From Sclerurus mexicanus (taxonomy: Eukaryota > Chordata > Aves > Passeriformes > Furnariidae), in NCBI GenBank assembly GCA_013396755.1, contig VWZF01003276.1, positions 1,861,346-1,925,345 of the forward strand: 64,000 nt of DNA, written 5' to 3'. Position 1 is the first letter of the stretch. Each line of letters begins with the position of its first letter. Below, piece after piece: positions 51,781-63,750 of this stretch. The notes under the pieces are model-generated. The model was not told the origin of the DNA. It saw only the letters and a program-made list of their open reading frames with translations, and made no database searches. The position numbers were made by a program, and so were the translations under genes.

Positions 51781-53185
51781 ATTGACATATGTTCATGTAC
51801 TACCACCCCGAAACTGTCTAAAAGGCAGCCAAGGGGCTAGAATGCTCTTTTATATCCTGTTTCTCACGAGATTTGAAAGAGGGTGGAAGGGGGCTGGATG
51901 CACCCTCAGTTTCCTCCTCTGAAGGTCAGAGCTCTGGTAAATGGATTGTCTTCTCCAATTCCTATTCCTGCTACTTCTTTCTCAGCTCTGCAGAATAATC
52001 TAAAATCATTGTGCTGTGGCATTTTTTTCATAGTATGAGCACATTCCCACTGTCAAAGATATAGGAAACTCAATAATCCTGTGTGTCAGAATTCTAACAA
52101 GGAAGTTCAAAGGGAATATTACCACTTCACTGTAATTTAGTCCTTTGACAGCCGTAAAGAGCCTACCTATTTAACTTTTTCCATAACAGCCCAATTATCT
52201 GTAACATTTAAAGAGAAACACAGTCAGTCTTTATTTTCTTGTAATCTACAAATGCATTGGCTCCTCTATATAAAAAAATGATTGGCATGCCTTTAAAGAA
52301 CTTGGTGCTGAAAATGAGCAGTAAGGGATAGAAAAATAAAAAAAATAAAACCCAAAAGGTCAATCTTTTTGTTTCATTTTAGTGATGGCATGAGAAAATA
52401 TTAAGTCACCTGAGGTTTAGGATCTCTCAATCATTCTCTGCTAGCCAGCACTTCAAAGACGCTGCTTTTTTTCAAAACTTCATTGCCATGTATCTACTTT
52501 TTCCTTCCAAGTTAGAAAGATGTGTATGGACAAACCTCTAAAGGATTATTCTCAGAAGGGATTAAGCCTTTTAAAGCATTTCAGTTGTCTAGAGTTTCTA
52601 GCATAGCCAAGCAATGTTTAGAATTATTTGGTCTTTTATGTCAAGATTATTTTATGCATTTTGAAATTTATTTTTTTTCTGCACTCTGGAATTTGGTTTA
52701 TTCTTTAGAAGCTTTTGATTCCTGCAAAGATTCAATACCTTGAAATTAAAAGATTAAAGGATTCAGCAGCAGAATACTCCATGATTAGCTTTAATTGTTT
52801 CTGAGTTTTTCTATTGAAAGGGCTTTCTCACATGCATTTAGTAGCAGACACATAGTCGCTATTTTCCATGCCTTTATATTGGGATTTGAACACTTTTAAA
52901 AATTACTCTGTAGAGAAGGACTAACCTAATTTATCTCAATTAAAGTCTTTATCTGGAAACAATAAAGTAACTTGTATAAACCTGAAGTTTGCAAAAATAC
53001 TAGCAAAATCCTTAAGGGTTATAATTTAATATATTAGTAGAAAATGAATAAAAGGTGTGAATAGGATTTATCATAAATTATATACTTCAATCCTGTTGAG
53101 ACAATAACATAAAGAGTTGAAAAAATTTTGCTTGATTTCACACTGGATATGAATATATAATGTTTAGCAGATTATAACAATTTAT

Positions 53186-54086
53186 ACAGAATCACAGAAT
53201 TGTTAGGCTTGGAATGGGCTTCTGGAGATTTTCTAGGCCAGTCCCCTTGCCAAAAGAACCTAGAGTGGGTTACACTGGAGCACATTCAGTTGACTTTTGA
53301 TTGTCTCCCTGGGCAGCCTGTTCCAGTGCTCTACCACCCTTTGTGTAAAAATGTTATCCCTCATGATGAGGTGGAACTTCTTCTGTTTTAGTTTATGGCC
53401 ATTGCTCCTTGTCCTGTTGCTGGGCATCACTGAAATGAGTCCAGCACCATCTTCTTGACACCTTGCTTTGAAATATTTATATGCACTTAAGAGATCCCCT
53501 CTCAGTCTTCTCTTTTCTAGACTAAAAGGCCCAGCTCCTGCAGTCTCTGCTTGTAAGAGAGATGCTTCAGACTCCTAATCATCTCTGTGGCCACCTGTAC
53601 CCCCTGCAGTAGCTCCTTGTCTTTCTTGTACTGAGGAGCCCAGAGCTGGACACAGTACTCCAGGTATGGCCTCACCAGGGCTGAGTAGAGGGACAGGATC
53701 ACCTGCCTCAACCTGACTGCCACACTCTTCCCCGTGCACTCCAGGATACCATTGGCCCTCCTGGAAGCAAGGGCACACTTCTGGCTCATAGTCAATTTGT
53801 CACCCACCAAGACTCTCAGGTCCTTCTCTGCAGAGCTGCTCTCTAGTAAGTCAGCCCCCAACCTGTACTGGTACTTGGGATTATTCCTTCCCAGATGCAG
53901 GTTCCTACACATGCCCTTGCTGAACCTCAAGAGGTTTCCCTCTGCCAAACTCTGCAGCCTATCAAGGTTCTACCAAACAGCAGCACAGTCTTCAGCTGCA
54001 TTGGCCACCCTCTCCAGTTTCAAATCATCAGCAAACTTGGTGAGGATACATTCTATCCCTTCATCCAGGGAATATACAGAATAAAG
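53186..54086 (-). mobile_element. CR1 LINE fragment with reverse-transcriptase C-terminal remnant
   Basis: The plus strand begins ACAGAATCACAGAATTGTTA, the reversed CR1 3' end. On the minus strand an open frame of 143 codons (53948..53517) reads as the C-terminal end of the CR1 second ORF, with LYSALVRPYLEYCVQLWAPQ, ADLLESSSAEKDLRVLVGDK and a final KQRLQELGL. It is the best-preserved element in the window. It lacks the endonuclease and most of the polymerase, so it is a dead, 5'-truncated copy. Confidence 0.95.
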
Positions 54087-57000
54087 CAGTAAATATTCTA
54101 CTGTCTGTTCTGCCAAATGCTAGGAGCAACAATTAATATTTGTACATCTAAAAAAAATGTCATGCCATTCACCACTAGAAATCATAATTTTCGAGTATTC
54201 ATCTCCTCTCCAACTGGATGTTAGCCAAAGACTAACACTGGTACAATTCTTTGAATAAAACTTTTCTGAGTGGAGGTCATTTAGACAGTTTTTTGCTTGT
54301 TTAAGACCAGGCTTCTGTATTTAGGCTGTGGATGGTATCTTTTGTTTAATTTCCCTTTAAAACTGAGTGACCATCTGTAGCTCTCTGTTCCTCAGACTGA
54401 AAGTATTGGAACTATTTGTGTGAGTAAATGTTTGCAGATGCAAGACCCACAATGATTTTTATTTTTCAAAAGCTTCTTCACAGTGTTGCTTGCTGCAGAC
54501 ATACATATGGATGTAGAAATATGACATTACTGCTTCTCATGACCCTGTTATAATTTTACTATTTGTTCTCTGCTATAATATAAAAAGATGTGTGAATATA
54601 TGCATATTACTAAAAAAATACCATTTTTCATAGTTTTGTCCATTCTTTCTCACACAGATTTAAGTCCCAGTTCAAGCAGGCAGTATCAGAGCATTAACAT
54701 TCTTCGGGTCTGCTGACTTAAGACACCCACATGGAGGTAATCTACAAAGCTTTCAAGCAGCAAAATGTACACACTGAATAAGGGAATTGTCTGACAAAGC
54801 AGTTTTGAAGAAAGCACATCTTTATATCTCAGAAAGAAAAGTGTGGTGTTTAACAGGCAGGGTAAACAGTCATGTAATGCCTGTATCCAGACTGATCCTC
54901 GGGCACTTGTGGTAGACTGATGGCCCTGAGCTTCCAGAGCAGGAAGCAGGGCAGGAGGCCAAAGGCTGGTTTATGTCACTTAAAATGTAGACATTGAATG
55001 AGTCTAGCTGTTTGAGTGTTTGTGTTGAATATAATTCAAACAGCTGAACAGTTTTTGTTGCTTGTCAGGACATGCACAGATACTTTGTTCTTTTGTAGAT
55101 GGAGCTGCTGGAGCATTGTTAAGGCAATGTTTCACGCTAAGATTTATTGACTATTTTTAGTTTCACTATTTCAGTTTGAAGATGATGCACTTAATATTGA
55201 ACATCTATCTCACAACCCACATTTCCTCTTCAATGCTGTGCCACTTGTCACTAACATGCTCCTTAATTTATTTTTATTTTTATTGAATGAACTACTTTCA
55301 ACTAAATTAGGCCACCTCTTTTGGAAAAAAAAAATTGACAGATGTAGGACAGTCTCTGAAGCAAAACTGACTTCAGAGCAATGTGTGCATTCAGAGAGGA
55401 TGAGCAAAAACCCATCCTTGTTCAAAGCAAGAGTATTTGACTGTGGATGTACAAAAAGGCTGTTGATTTCACAGCTATGCACATCTGCCTTAATAAAAAT
55501 AGAAACAGTAGACTATGTGAATTCATGCACCCTCTTTTCATAAAGTCTCATAAACTTCTTTCCTTCTGGCTTTCACCAGTGAATAGTAACAATTTTACTA
55601 TCCCTAAGTGACACTAGATGGCACTTCAGAGTAGTGGTGGGATGAGAAAGTCCATTTTCTATTTCTCTTTTCTGTTTATTTTGCATATGATATTAAAGAT
55701 GCATTAAATTAATGTTTGCTTCGAACAAAAACAATTTCTCAGTTTTCTCCTATATTTACATATGACTGCAAGGTAGAAAACGCTATCCGTTTAAAAAAAA
55801 ATAACAATCATGAGCAGAAACATTATAACAGAATGGTTCACTGGCAGCTGAAAAAAACCCAACAAACAAATTACGGGCCAAGGTGCTGTTTCCAGGCCTT
55901 GTGCTTAGAGGATTTGAGAAACAATTTGTGGAGGCAACTGACAAAAATCTATAGTCCTGGAAATGAGAGCAGCACATTGATGCTGAGGATTTAAGATCGT
56001 ATCCTGGAAATGAAATTAATGACATTTATACATCAGCAATCAAGAATATGATGATTGTTGGTGCCCTATAGGAGAAATCAGCTTAAAAGATGGTCACACC
56101 CTCGCCTGCAGTAAGGGATAAGATGTTTTAGGCTGCATCAGGAAAAAAGCGTACTATTCTGTATGTGTTTGAGACCTACAGTTGTGACCATTTACCATTT
56201 TCATACATTAGGGAGGAATCGGGATGCACTCTTGGACCAGAAAGCTTTCTACTTTAGTTCTCTTATTTCTTTCTGCCCAACTGTTTATAGATTGTTTTTG
56301 TTTGTTCTTTTTTCTTTCCTTTTTCTTCCCTTTCCTTTTCTTTTTAAGTGGGAAAGCCATCTGTTCTGTATTTATATAAAAAGCAGTTTTAAAAGTATTG
56401 GGCTTCCTGCTGCTTTGAAGTCTCTGCAGATGCTGTATGCGGATAGGGTCCCATCAGTCAAACATTGTTGGTGTGCCTGCACAATTTATGGAAAATCAAC
56501 AGCATGTTTACCTTTTGAATTTGTAATGATCTTGCCTAGGTCTCTTGTTATAGGATTTGCTTATTCTATTTCATTGAGCAACACTGGGAATCAAGAAAGA
56601 CCTGCTACCTTTGCAATCCTTTTGATATCAGGGAATGTATTTTATGAGGAAAAACTTGTGCTTTAGCAGGAAGCAGCAAGGGGTAGTGAACATATCATGG
56701 GTATTACAGAGGACCAGACTCAGATATTTTCTTCTGGAGTTAAAATTCCTTCTAGTTTGAAAGAAAAGCCTTAGTATAGAAGATTTTAAAACCATAGATA
56801 GAGAAATAGAAATTTTGTGCAAATGTTTATATAAAGCTTTATGTACTAAGTAAGTGTTGTTATTTGTTGTAAGAATCTCTTCCTGTAGGTTGTCTCTGCT
56901 AATTTGAACCATGTACATACAAATTCTGTATGTACAATGCCTTTATTCTCTCTTGAAATGCCCATGCTTAGTTTTCTGCATGAAGTCCCTGTCTGCACAA

Positions 57001-58456
57001 TACTAGGTATCCAATCAAGAACCAAAAGGAAAACAATCTAACTGCTGATTTCTGGAGGGTTTTCCCTCAAGTTACAGAAAGATATAATCTATTGTTTGTT
57101 TTATTTAAAAATAACACTCTGAAAGTGTGAAACCCAGACGAACAAACAGAGACAAGAGGGAGAAATCATTGTCTACCATATGCAGAAGATAGCTAACAAG
57201 TGTGCAAACACACTTCTTCAGTGGAATGACTTCAGTGAGTTATAATTGTTTCCAATTATTTACTACTGAATAAATGACATCTGTAAAAAGACTGCTTTCA
57301 AAAAAAAAAAATCCTATGAGAATTAGGCATGAAAAAGTTTCTTGAGGCAAACGAATTTCACAGAACTTGCTTTTACTTTAGCTATCACCATGCCAAATAT
57401 GTTCAATTTTCAAGACAATTAAGGTTCTGACACATTATGTTATGCTATCAAAACAAAATGAAAGACAAACACTTTGAAGTTTGCCTGTATTACATTATTC
57501 TTTAATATAAATGACATATAAGTTTTACAAATTAGAGAGATTGACCTTGGAGTATTAAGAGACTGCAGAAGATTCTTTTCAGGTGATGTTTTTATTGAGT
57601 ATATGTTTAGCTTTGTAGATTGACAGTAGAAATGTGTAGCCTACCTTTGATGTTCTTGCTACTCACTGATACGGGTTTGAAGACTCTCCCTTTACAGAGG
57701 GTTCCAAATCACTCTAAACAGATACTTCTACAAATGATGTCCCAACAATGTCCATATTTACAGTTATGAAACTTCATGTATTTCAATACTTATGATTTTG
57801 CTTATAACCTAAATTCCACAAATTCATCAGATGGAGGAGCTTGCATATCTCTAATTAACAATTGAAAAATTTGTTTAAAAATGATAACAGTAAGGGGTGT
57901 TGATAAATGTACAATGCAGAACAAGTGTGCAGTGAACTTTTTTTTTTTTAGATAGATATATGGATTGATATCAATTACTAAACCCTTATAGCATATTCAG
58001 CAAGGCAGTAAAGTCATTAAAACTGCTCTTGTGACTAATGTCAGAGGACTTTACACTAGAGAAATTTAATCATTGAGCTCCAGATACAGATAACACAATC
58101 TTAACTGCAGACTACTCAATATTTTGTTCAATAGAATGATGTTAGACTAATTCTGAATAGCATTGCTCTAGAGGAATGGCAACCTTTAAAGAACTATGTG
58201 TACAATAAGAATTTATTTTATTGTTCCCAAAATAATGACATTAGCAACAACTTTATTTGTCTCTGCTAAATAGATATATTCAGAACTATCTTAGAGTTAT
58301 AGTGGATATTTTTAAACCTCCAGGGCTTGAAATAAATTTAAAGGAGGTAGCTCTCACCTTCTCAAATCTCAAGATGATTTAAGAGTCTTTTTTCCCTCTA
58401 CCCTTTTTGTGTGTGCGTGGCTATAAAAATAACCTCAATCACTATCTTTTTTTTTT

Positions 58457-58462
58457 TTTAAT
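58457..58462 (-). promoter_or_regulatory. DCN: Candidate DCN polyadenylation signal
   Basis: The minus strand reads ATTAAA at the edge of a 13-A run, about 330 nt below the DCN stop. Overlapping AATAAA signals at 58212-58222 are an alternative, giving a 3' UTR of about 575 nt. Confidence 0.4.
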
Positions 58463-58790
58463 ATCATAGCTTGACAAATATTTACTCCAAATCTCATATA
58501 CAGTGGAATTTGAAAACCTGTAGCATTCAGCAAACTGAAAAATGCCACAGAAAGCATGCTGGAAAAGAAGGCTGAAATAAGTCAGTTTAAAGCACAGTTG
58601 GCAATTCTCTTTGATGGCATCCTTACCCTTGTACATCTGTAATGTTTCATTTCTTCTAGATCAATGGATCATCTCCACTTTAAAGTGAAGTTTCTGGTAT
58701 TTGGCGTTAATTGTTAGCAATGATTTTTTGAACAGGCCTATAACAACAGATACTTTAGCTGAAACACAACTGAACCCCATCTTTAGACAT

Positions 58791-58985
58791 CTATTTGTAA
58801 TTTCCAATCTGTACTGCAGAGCGTTCATGGATACACCGGAAAGCAGAGGGCTGGATTTCCCAGTACTGCACGGGGTTGCTGAAGAGACTCACACCAGAAT
58901 AGCTAGCCTTTTTGGTGTTGTAGCCAAGAGGGCAGAAGTCGTTGATACCAATGGAAGCAATTTTGTTGTTATGAAGATAGACCAC
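58791..58985 (-). other. DCN: DCN exon 8 coding part
   Basis: The acceptor reads CTGTGCTTTTCAG before GTGGTCTATC at 58985, a phase-0 junction. It encodes 64 residues and ends in TAG at 58793..58791. The 3' UTR follows to the left. Confidence 0.96.
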
Positions 58986-60239
58986 CTGAAAAGCACAGAA
59001 GTACAGAAGTGAGAAATAGAGCTACTGTGGCAAATAAGATAGATTATTTGATATCATTTAACAAATTATATTACTTGCTTGGTATGTGTTGTGCAACATT
59101 ATATAGAATAACAATATATATTTTTTCCCAAACAAATCCTCGATTCTGCTTAACTTTTGAAACATCTGTAGTACACCCAATTCAATAATTTCTATAGAAA
59201 GTGCAGCAACTGTTCAAGACAACCTAATAACATTATCTTCATTTCGTCATACCGTAATCAAAACATTAATCAAAGATGTGGAATTCTTAATACAGCGCTA
59301 TGGCTCAGAAGCACGAGCTATATAAAGAGAATGTATTTGATTCTAATTGGTATCTCTCCAGCTCTAATGCTTTCACATTCATGAGTGCAACTGTTTAGGA
59401 CTCATAGCCAAAGGAACCACTAACAATGATTTAAAATAGCTGATGAATATTAGTTTGCTACAGAGTCATCATTTCTGCTGAATTTTCCCAAGCTGCATGC
59501 AAGGGGTGATTGACATTTGGGAATTTTAATTCTTCTGGAGCTTTCTTTCCTGTATAATCTTAGTCCAGGTAAAGATGGATTTTAATTGCTTCCAAGAGGC
59601 CATATTACTAGACATCCAGCCACAAGGACCTCTAAATTACTGCTGAAGTGAAATGGCTATTTTGACTCTTTGCTCTCCTGAAGGCACAGGTTTGTGAGAT
59701 AACAAAGTAAAGGCTCTTGGGAAAGGTTGCAAAATGTCACTGAGTAGAACTTAAGAAAAACAATCAACAGAAGAAATGTTCGTTGAAAGCATTTTTTAAT
59801 GACAGAGAAAATCAAACTACACAACTAATCTCATATTTGTTGCAGCCCCTAAGACACAGAGACAACAAATGTACACCTCCAGATCTATATACCTCTGTAG
59901 CCACTTCCACACAAAAATCAGAATAAGAGTCTTCCTGTTGTATGGAACTTTTCCATGGCAATTCAAGAATTTATGAAACTTGCATCAAATTAGCTTTTGC
60001 GCAAATACTGTGCATATTTCTGTTCAAGACTGAATAAACACACAAATACCATTTGTAATCTTTCAATTATTACTCTCCGAGGCAGTATGATAAACTTTAC
60101 CTGGATATATTTGTGTTCACCCAGCCCACCAGGTACTCTGACAAGTTCATTGTTGTTCAAATGGAGCTCTCTCAGATGAGGTACGTTGTTAAGAGAGCCA
60201 TTCTCAACTGAAGAAATACTGTTGAAACTGAGACCCAAT
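58791..60239 (-). CDS. DCN: Decorin (DCN), C-terminal part: exons 7 and 8
   Basis: Decorin is a secreted class I SLRP with one chondroitin/dermatan-sulfate chain. It binds collagen I, controls fibril growth and sequesters TGF-beta. The visible coding is join(complement 60239..60101, 58985..58791): 139 + 195 nt, the last 110 residues of a protein of about 357-359. Exon 7 supplies LRRs (LGLSFNSISSVENGSLNN, LRELHLNNNEL) and the sequon N-G-S. Exon 8 supplies the ear-repeat cysteines 33 residues apart, as in human decorin, the strongly conserved ASYSGVSLFSNPVQYWEIQP and the C-terminal GNYK. Exons 1-6, with the signal peptide and glycosaminoglycan site, lie beyond 64000. The third human N-glycosylation site is absent: HNNKIAS replaces an N-I-S sequon. 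Confidence 0.96.
58986..60100 (-). other. DCN: DCN intron 7
   Basis: A 1.1-kb phase-0 intron with donor GTAAAG and acceptor TTTTCAG. It is AT-rich with no repeats that I recognise. Confidence 0.93.
60101..60239 (-). other. DCN: DCN exon 7
   Basis: This exon is 139 nt, the size I recall for human DCN exon 7. The acceptor ends TTTTCCAG and the first base, A, completes a codon begun in exon 6 (a Lys codon in other decorins). The last codon CAG abuts donor GTAAAG. It encodes 46 complete codons, from LGLSFN to KYIQ. Confidence 0.94.
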
Positions 60240-60243
60240 CTGG

Positions 60244-60377
60244 AAAACAAAACAAAACAAAACAAAACATAAAAACAACCAAAAAAACAACAAAAAAACA
60301 CAACACACCAAACCAAATCAACCAAATGAATGAAACCCAAACTAAACAAAACCCAAAAACAAGAACAACAACAAAAA
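60244..60377. repeat. (AAAAC)n-derived A/C-rich tract next to the DCN exon 7 acceptor
   Basis: On the plus strand it begins with four or five AAAAC units and degrades into A/C-rich sequence with only scattered G and T. On the transcribed-sense strand this is a long T/G tract ending in the TTTTCCAG acceptor of exon 7. It therefore doubles as the polypyrimidine region. Confidence 0.9.
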
Positions 60378-62573
60378 TATGTTAAGCTTGCCCTCATAAC
60401 CCTCTTCCTTGGGTTGATTATTGTTGTAGAAACACCAGGCTAATTTTCAGAGTTATGAGTGAGCTAGAGTCACCATGGAAAGCTAGTCTAAATAAATATA
60501 TGTAAATAAATTTGACATCTTATGCGAGCAGTCATGATTATCATTATATCATTCAGCTTGTACTTATGGTACTGCATACTTTGATGAACATATCATTCAT
60601 CCCAGTGTAAATACATACTGTGCACCTCTATAGGCACCAGTCTTTCTTTAAAAGTTGAAACACTGAATGACGTTAGGAGCGCTGTCTGTAACTTTTTTTA
60701 TCAAACTACATAACCCAGTGTTCCCAGAACTGCTAAGTTTAAAACTTCACCATGGTCTTCTAGGATACTTAGATAGTTAAAGCCACGTTACATACTTAAA
60801 ACAAGCTCCGTCCTACTTCATGTTCTGTTTAGCAGGACACAGAAGTGGGACTTACACATTTCTCCTGTCTTCCAATCCAGAGCTTTCATCACAAAATCAT
60901 TCTTTCTACTTTATATATCCATATATTTGGTTTACTAGCACAATTAATGTTCAATTTGGAAAATCTGGTTTTATCTACATATTTCTGTGTTAATACTATT
61001 TTGGTTTATAATTACCAAACTACAGAATTTTTTCAAGAGACTCTCAAAAGTTACAAAGCTCTATGTTGCAGAAAGGAATTCAGTGGCAATACTTCAGGAT
61101 CTGTCATCATAAGGAGTGTTTCACTTTGAAAAAACTTTCTCTATAAAGGCTAAACCTAGCTCATCTACTTTGCTCCATTTTTTTCTGTAGGATTTCTTTT
61201 TTAAATTTTGGGGTGGAAATGCTCTGAGATTTATCAATAGCTGAATCATTAGAGGATTTATTATAAGTAATCAGAAACCTAGTGATAAAATCATTTTCTG
61301 TGGATAAGTACTTTTAAGGAAAGTCTTGTTCACAGTTACCCAATAACTTTGTGACTTGTGCCAGCTTCAGAAGTCAGGATCTGAATCTAGTATAAAATCA
61401 CAGAATTTTAAATTCTTGTTTGATGTTTATGGCAAAAATGTTTCCTGAAAAAATGATGTCCAAGAATGTAAGCGTATTTTATAATTTTCCTTTTAAAAAC
61501 AAACAGTCAAAAAAAAAAGAAAAGAGATCTGGCTAACTAGTGTTAATAATAATGGAAATATTCCTATCATAATCATTTAAACATTGTAATGCTTTCACAC
61601 TACTAAATGATGGTGGAGATTTTTATGAGATCTTCCACTGACATCAACAGGAACTTATTTCACTCAGAAATCAATTCACAGTATCCCATATGCTTGCTAG
61701 AATTTTGTAATGAAGAATTTTCATTTAAAAATTATTAGAATAAATCTCCATTTCAGTAGAGCGTACCAAGATACAGAAAAGCTTGGGAAGTTTAATCCTT
61801 CAGAGCAATTCAGTCTGAAGTTCTACAGAATGCCTACAGAGGACTCCAGTGATGGGTACTCATAGTGAATGTCTTTGAAAGGATTTAAAAAAAAAAACAC
61901 CGTATTTTGCCAGAGGGCTATAAATTCTTGTTTGACACATATCTAAATATATTCTTGCTACATATACAGGTCTACAAGCAGATGTGTTACACCTGGTGAG
62001 AGCAGCATGAAAAAACACCTGGTCTGACTTTCATATTGGTCTACTGAAGAAAAAGTAACCACTTTGCACTAAGTCTTTTAGGGAAAGAATAATATTGGAG
62101 GGGTTTGTAGACAAGTGAATCTAAATCCCACAAACAGTGAAATTAAATGGAATAATGTCATTTAAATGTGTTACAAACATACTCTCGGTGCTATGCTTAC
62201 AGATGAAATAAGTCAATATTAATGTGTAAAATAGAGGGTGATTAAGAGTGTTAGGAGAGAATATGGTCTTCATCACTCTTTTTTTCCCATGTGAAAAAAG
62301 AAAGAAGAATTTGAAAAATCACTCTTCATTCATACACTGATACATTACTTCCTTTGATATTAGTGAATAAGTAGCATTTTTCTAGTGTTTCAGTTGATCT
62401 AATGGTGTGTTCTAAATCATTGAAGACCATCATGAAAAACTTATCTAAAAATTGAAGAAACCCTCAAATACTTTTTTACGTTCTTTTTTCTCCAACATCC
62501 CTACTGGCCAATTTCTACCTTTTTTTTTTTTTTATTAAACTTCACGATGCTCAACATCATCATCATTATAGGC

Positions 62574-62820
62574 TTAGAATCATGTAATCATTATGGCTGG
62601 AAAAGGTCTCTAAGATCACCAAGTCTGAACATTAACACAACACCACACCGTGTTCACCACTAAACCATGTCCCCAAGGGCCACAACTGTATGTCATTTGA
62701 ACACTTCTGGGAATGGTCATTCCACCACTTCCCTGGGCAGCCTGTTTCAATGCCTTTCAGTGATGAAATTTTTCCTAATATCAAATCTACACTGGCATTT
62801 GCTTGATGCAATTTCCACTG
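62574..62820 (-). mobile_element. Old CR1 LINE 3' fragment
   Basis: The plus strand reads TTAGAATCATGTAATCATTA, then CTTCTGGGAATGGTCATTCC, ACTTCCCTGGGCAGCCTGTT and TTTTTCCTAATATCAAATCT, the reversed CR1 3' series. It is more diverged than the 53-kb copy. It is minus-strand, 5'-truncated and non-coding. Confidence 0.88.
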
Positions 62821-63185
62821 TATGGAGTTAGATCACTTCAGTAAGCTTCAATAGGATATAGACATTAGTAATATTGTCTGTGTAATGTCTATATCCCCTT
62901 ATGAACTAATTCCTGCATGTATTCAGCAAAGTCTTTGTTGGTTTTACATTCATGAGATTATTGTTTTTCCACTGAAGCACTCTATGAAGGCCTTTGAAGG
63001 ACTTAATAGTAATTTTACAAGGAAAACGAACACAAAGGACAAATATTGTCCATCTATTAGAACTCAAGAACTCAAAAGAGAATGAGTAGTAGACTTACAC
63101 CAGGCTCTTGCATGGAACTTTAAAATACCTTAACACAGTAAGAAAAATGTTCTTTTTCTCAAAGTTTAATTGTGCTTTTGGGTGG

Positions 63186-63750
63186 CTATTGGACTGTTGA
63201 TCTTGAGTTGACATTATCCAGGTTGCCTGACCCTGTCCTAATATCTCTAAAGATGTAGATGTGTAAATAAAAGCTATCTATTGGTAGCTTATTTCTGTGG
63301 CACAAGGGGCATGTTGCCCCTCCAAATGCTCTCCTGGAGCTCTCCAACAGCTCCCTCCTTTCTTCGCCTTTCTTCTCTGTTATGTTCAATGTACTCCTTG
63401 TTCACCAATCTGTATTCTGCCTCACCTCTCAACTTTGCAAAAGAGCATTTCTGACTATGCTTAGCACAGGGCAGAAAGTGGTTTAAGACCTGGTGTCTGT
63501 TCTGAGCAGCTCCACATTTCCACACCATGATTAACAGTGTCTTGTTTCTCCATACAGTACTCCACAATAGAAGCAGCCCAAGGTTATATTGGCACTTGCT
63601 GTGTAAAACCTTATGTCTTAAGACAGGCTTTCAACAATGCGGTCCATGGGCCTGTAGTGTTTTCCAGGTGTGAATGTGAAAAAGAAGAAAAATTGTGTAA
63701 TCTGCAGGAAAACTCACACACCCCACAACCCACACCTCCAATAAAGTAAA
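63186..63750. other. Unclassified mixed-composition segment in DCN intron 6
   Basis: This part is less AT-rich than its surroundings and has overlapping open frames of 60-92 codons on both strands. None shows LRR, zinc-finger or transposase motifs that I recognise. It may be an unlisted avian repeat or unique intronic DNA. Confidence 0.3.

Larger units (their letters stand above)
41250..58440. other. LUM-DCN intergenic interval, no gene seen
   Basis: About 17 kb containing two CR1 fragments (51047-51780 and 53186-54086), a 17-N gap in poly-T (44138-44154) and a GC-richer block at about 50490-50930. The longest other open frame (167 codons, plus strand, 56163-56666) has low-complexity Phe/Leu-rich stretches and no recognisable domain. 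I can support no gene. Confidence 0.6.

Noticed and set aside
53734..54084. 116-codon plus-strand open frame
   Set aside because: It is antisense to the CR1 reverse-transcriptase remnant and reflects that element's composition.
60240..60397. Open frame continuing upstream of DCN exon 7 with Phe/Val/Cys-rich residues
   Set aside because: It is the translated T/G intron tract. The acceptor TTTTCCAG at 60240 and decorin similarity starting at LGLSFN mark the true exon edge.
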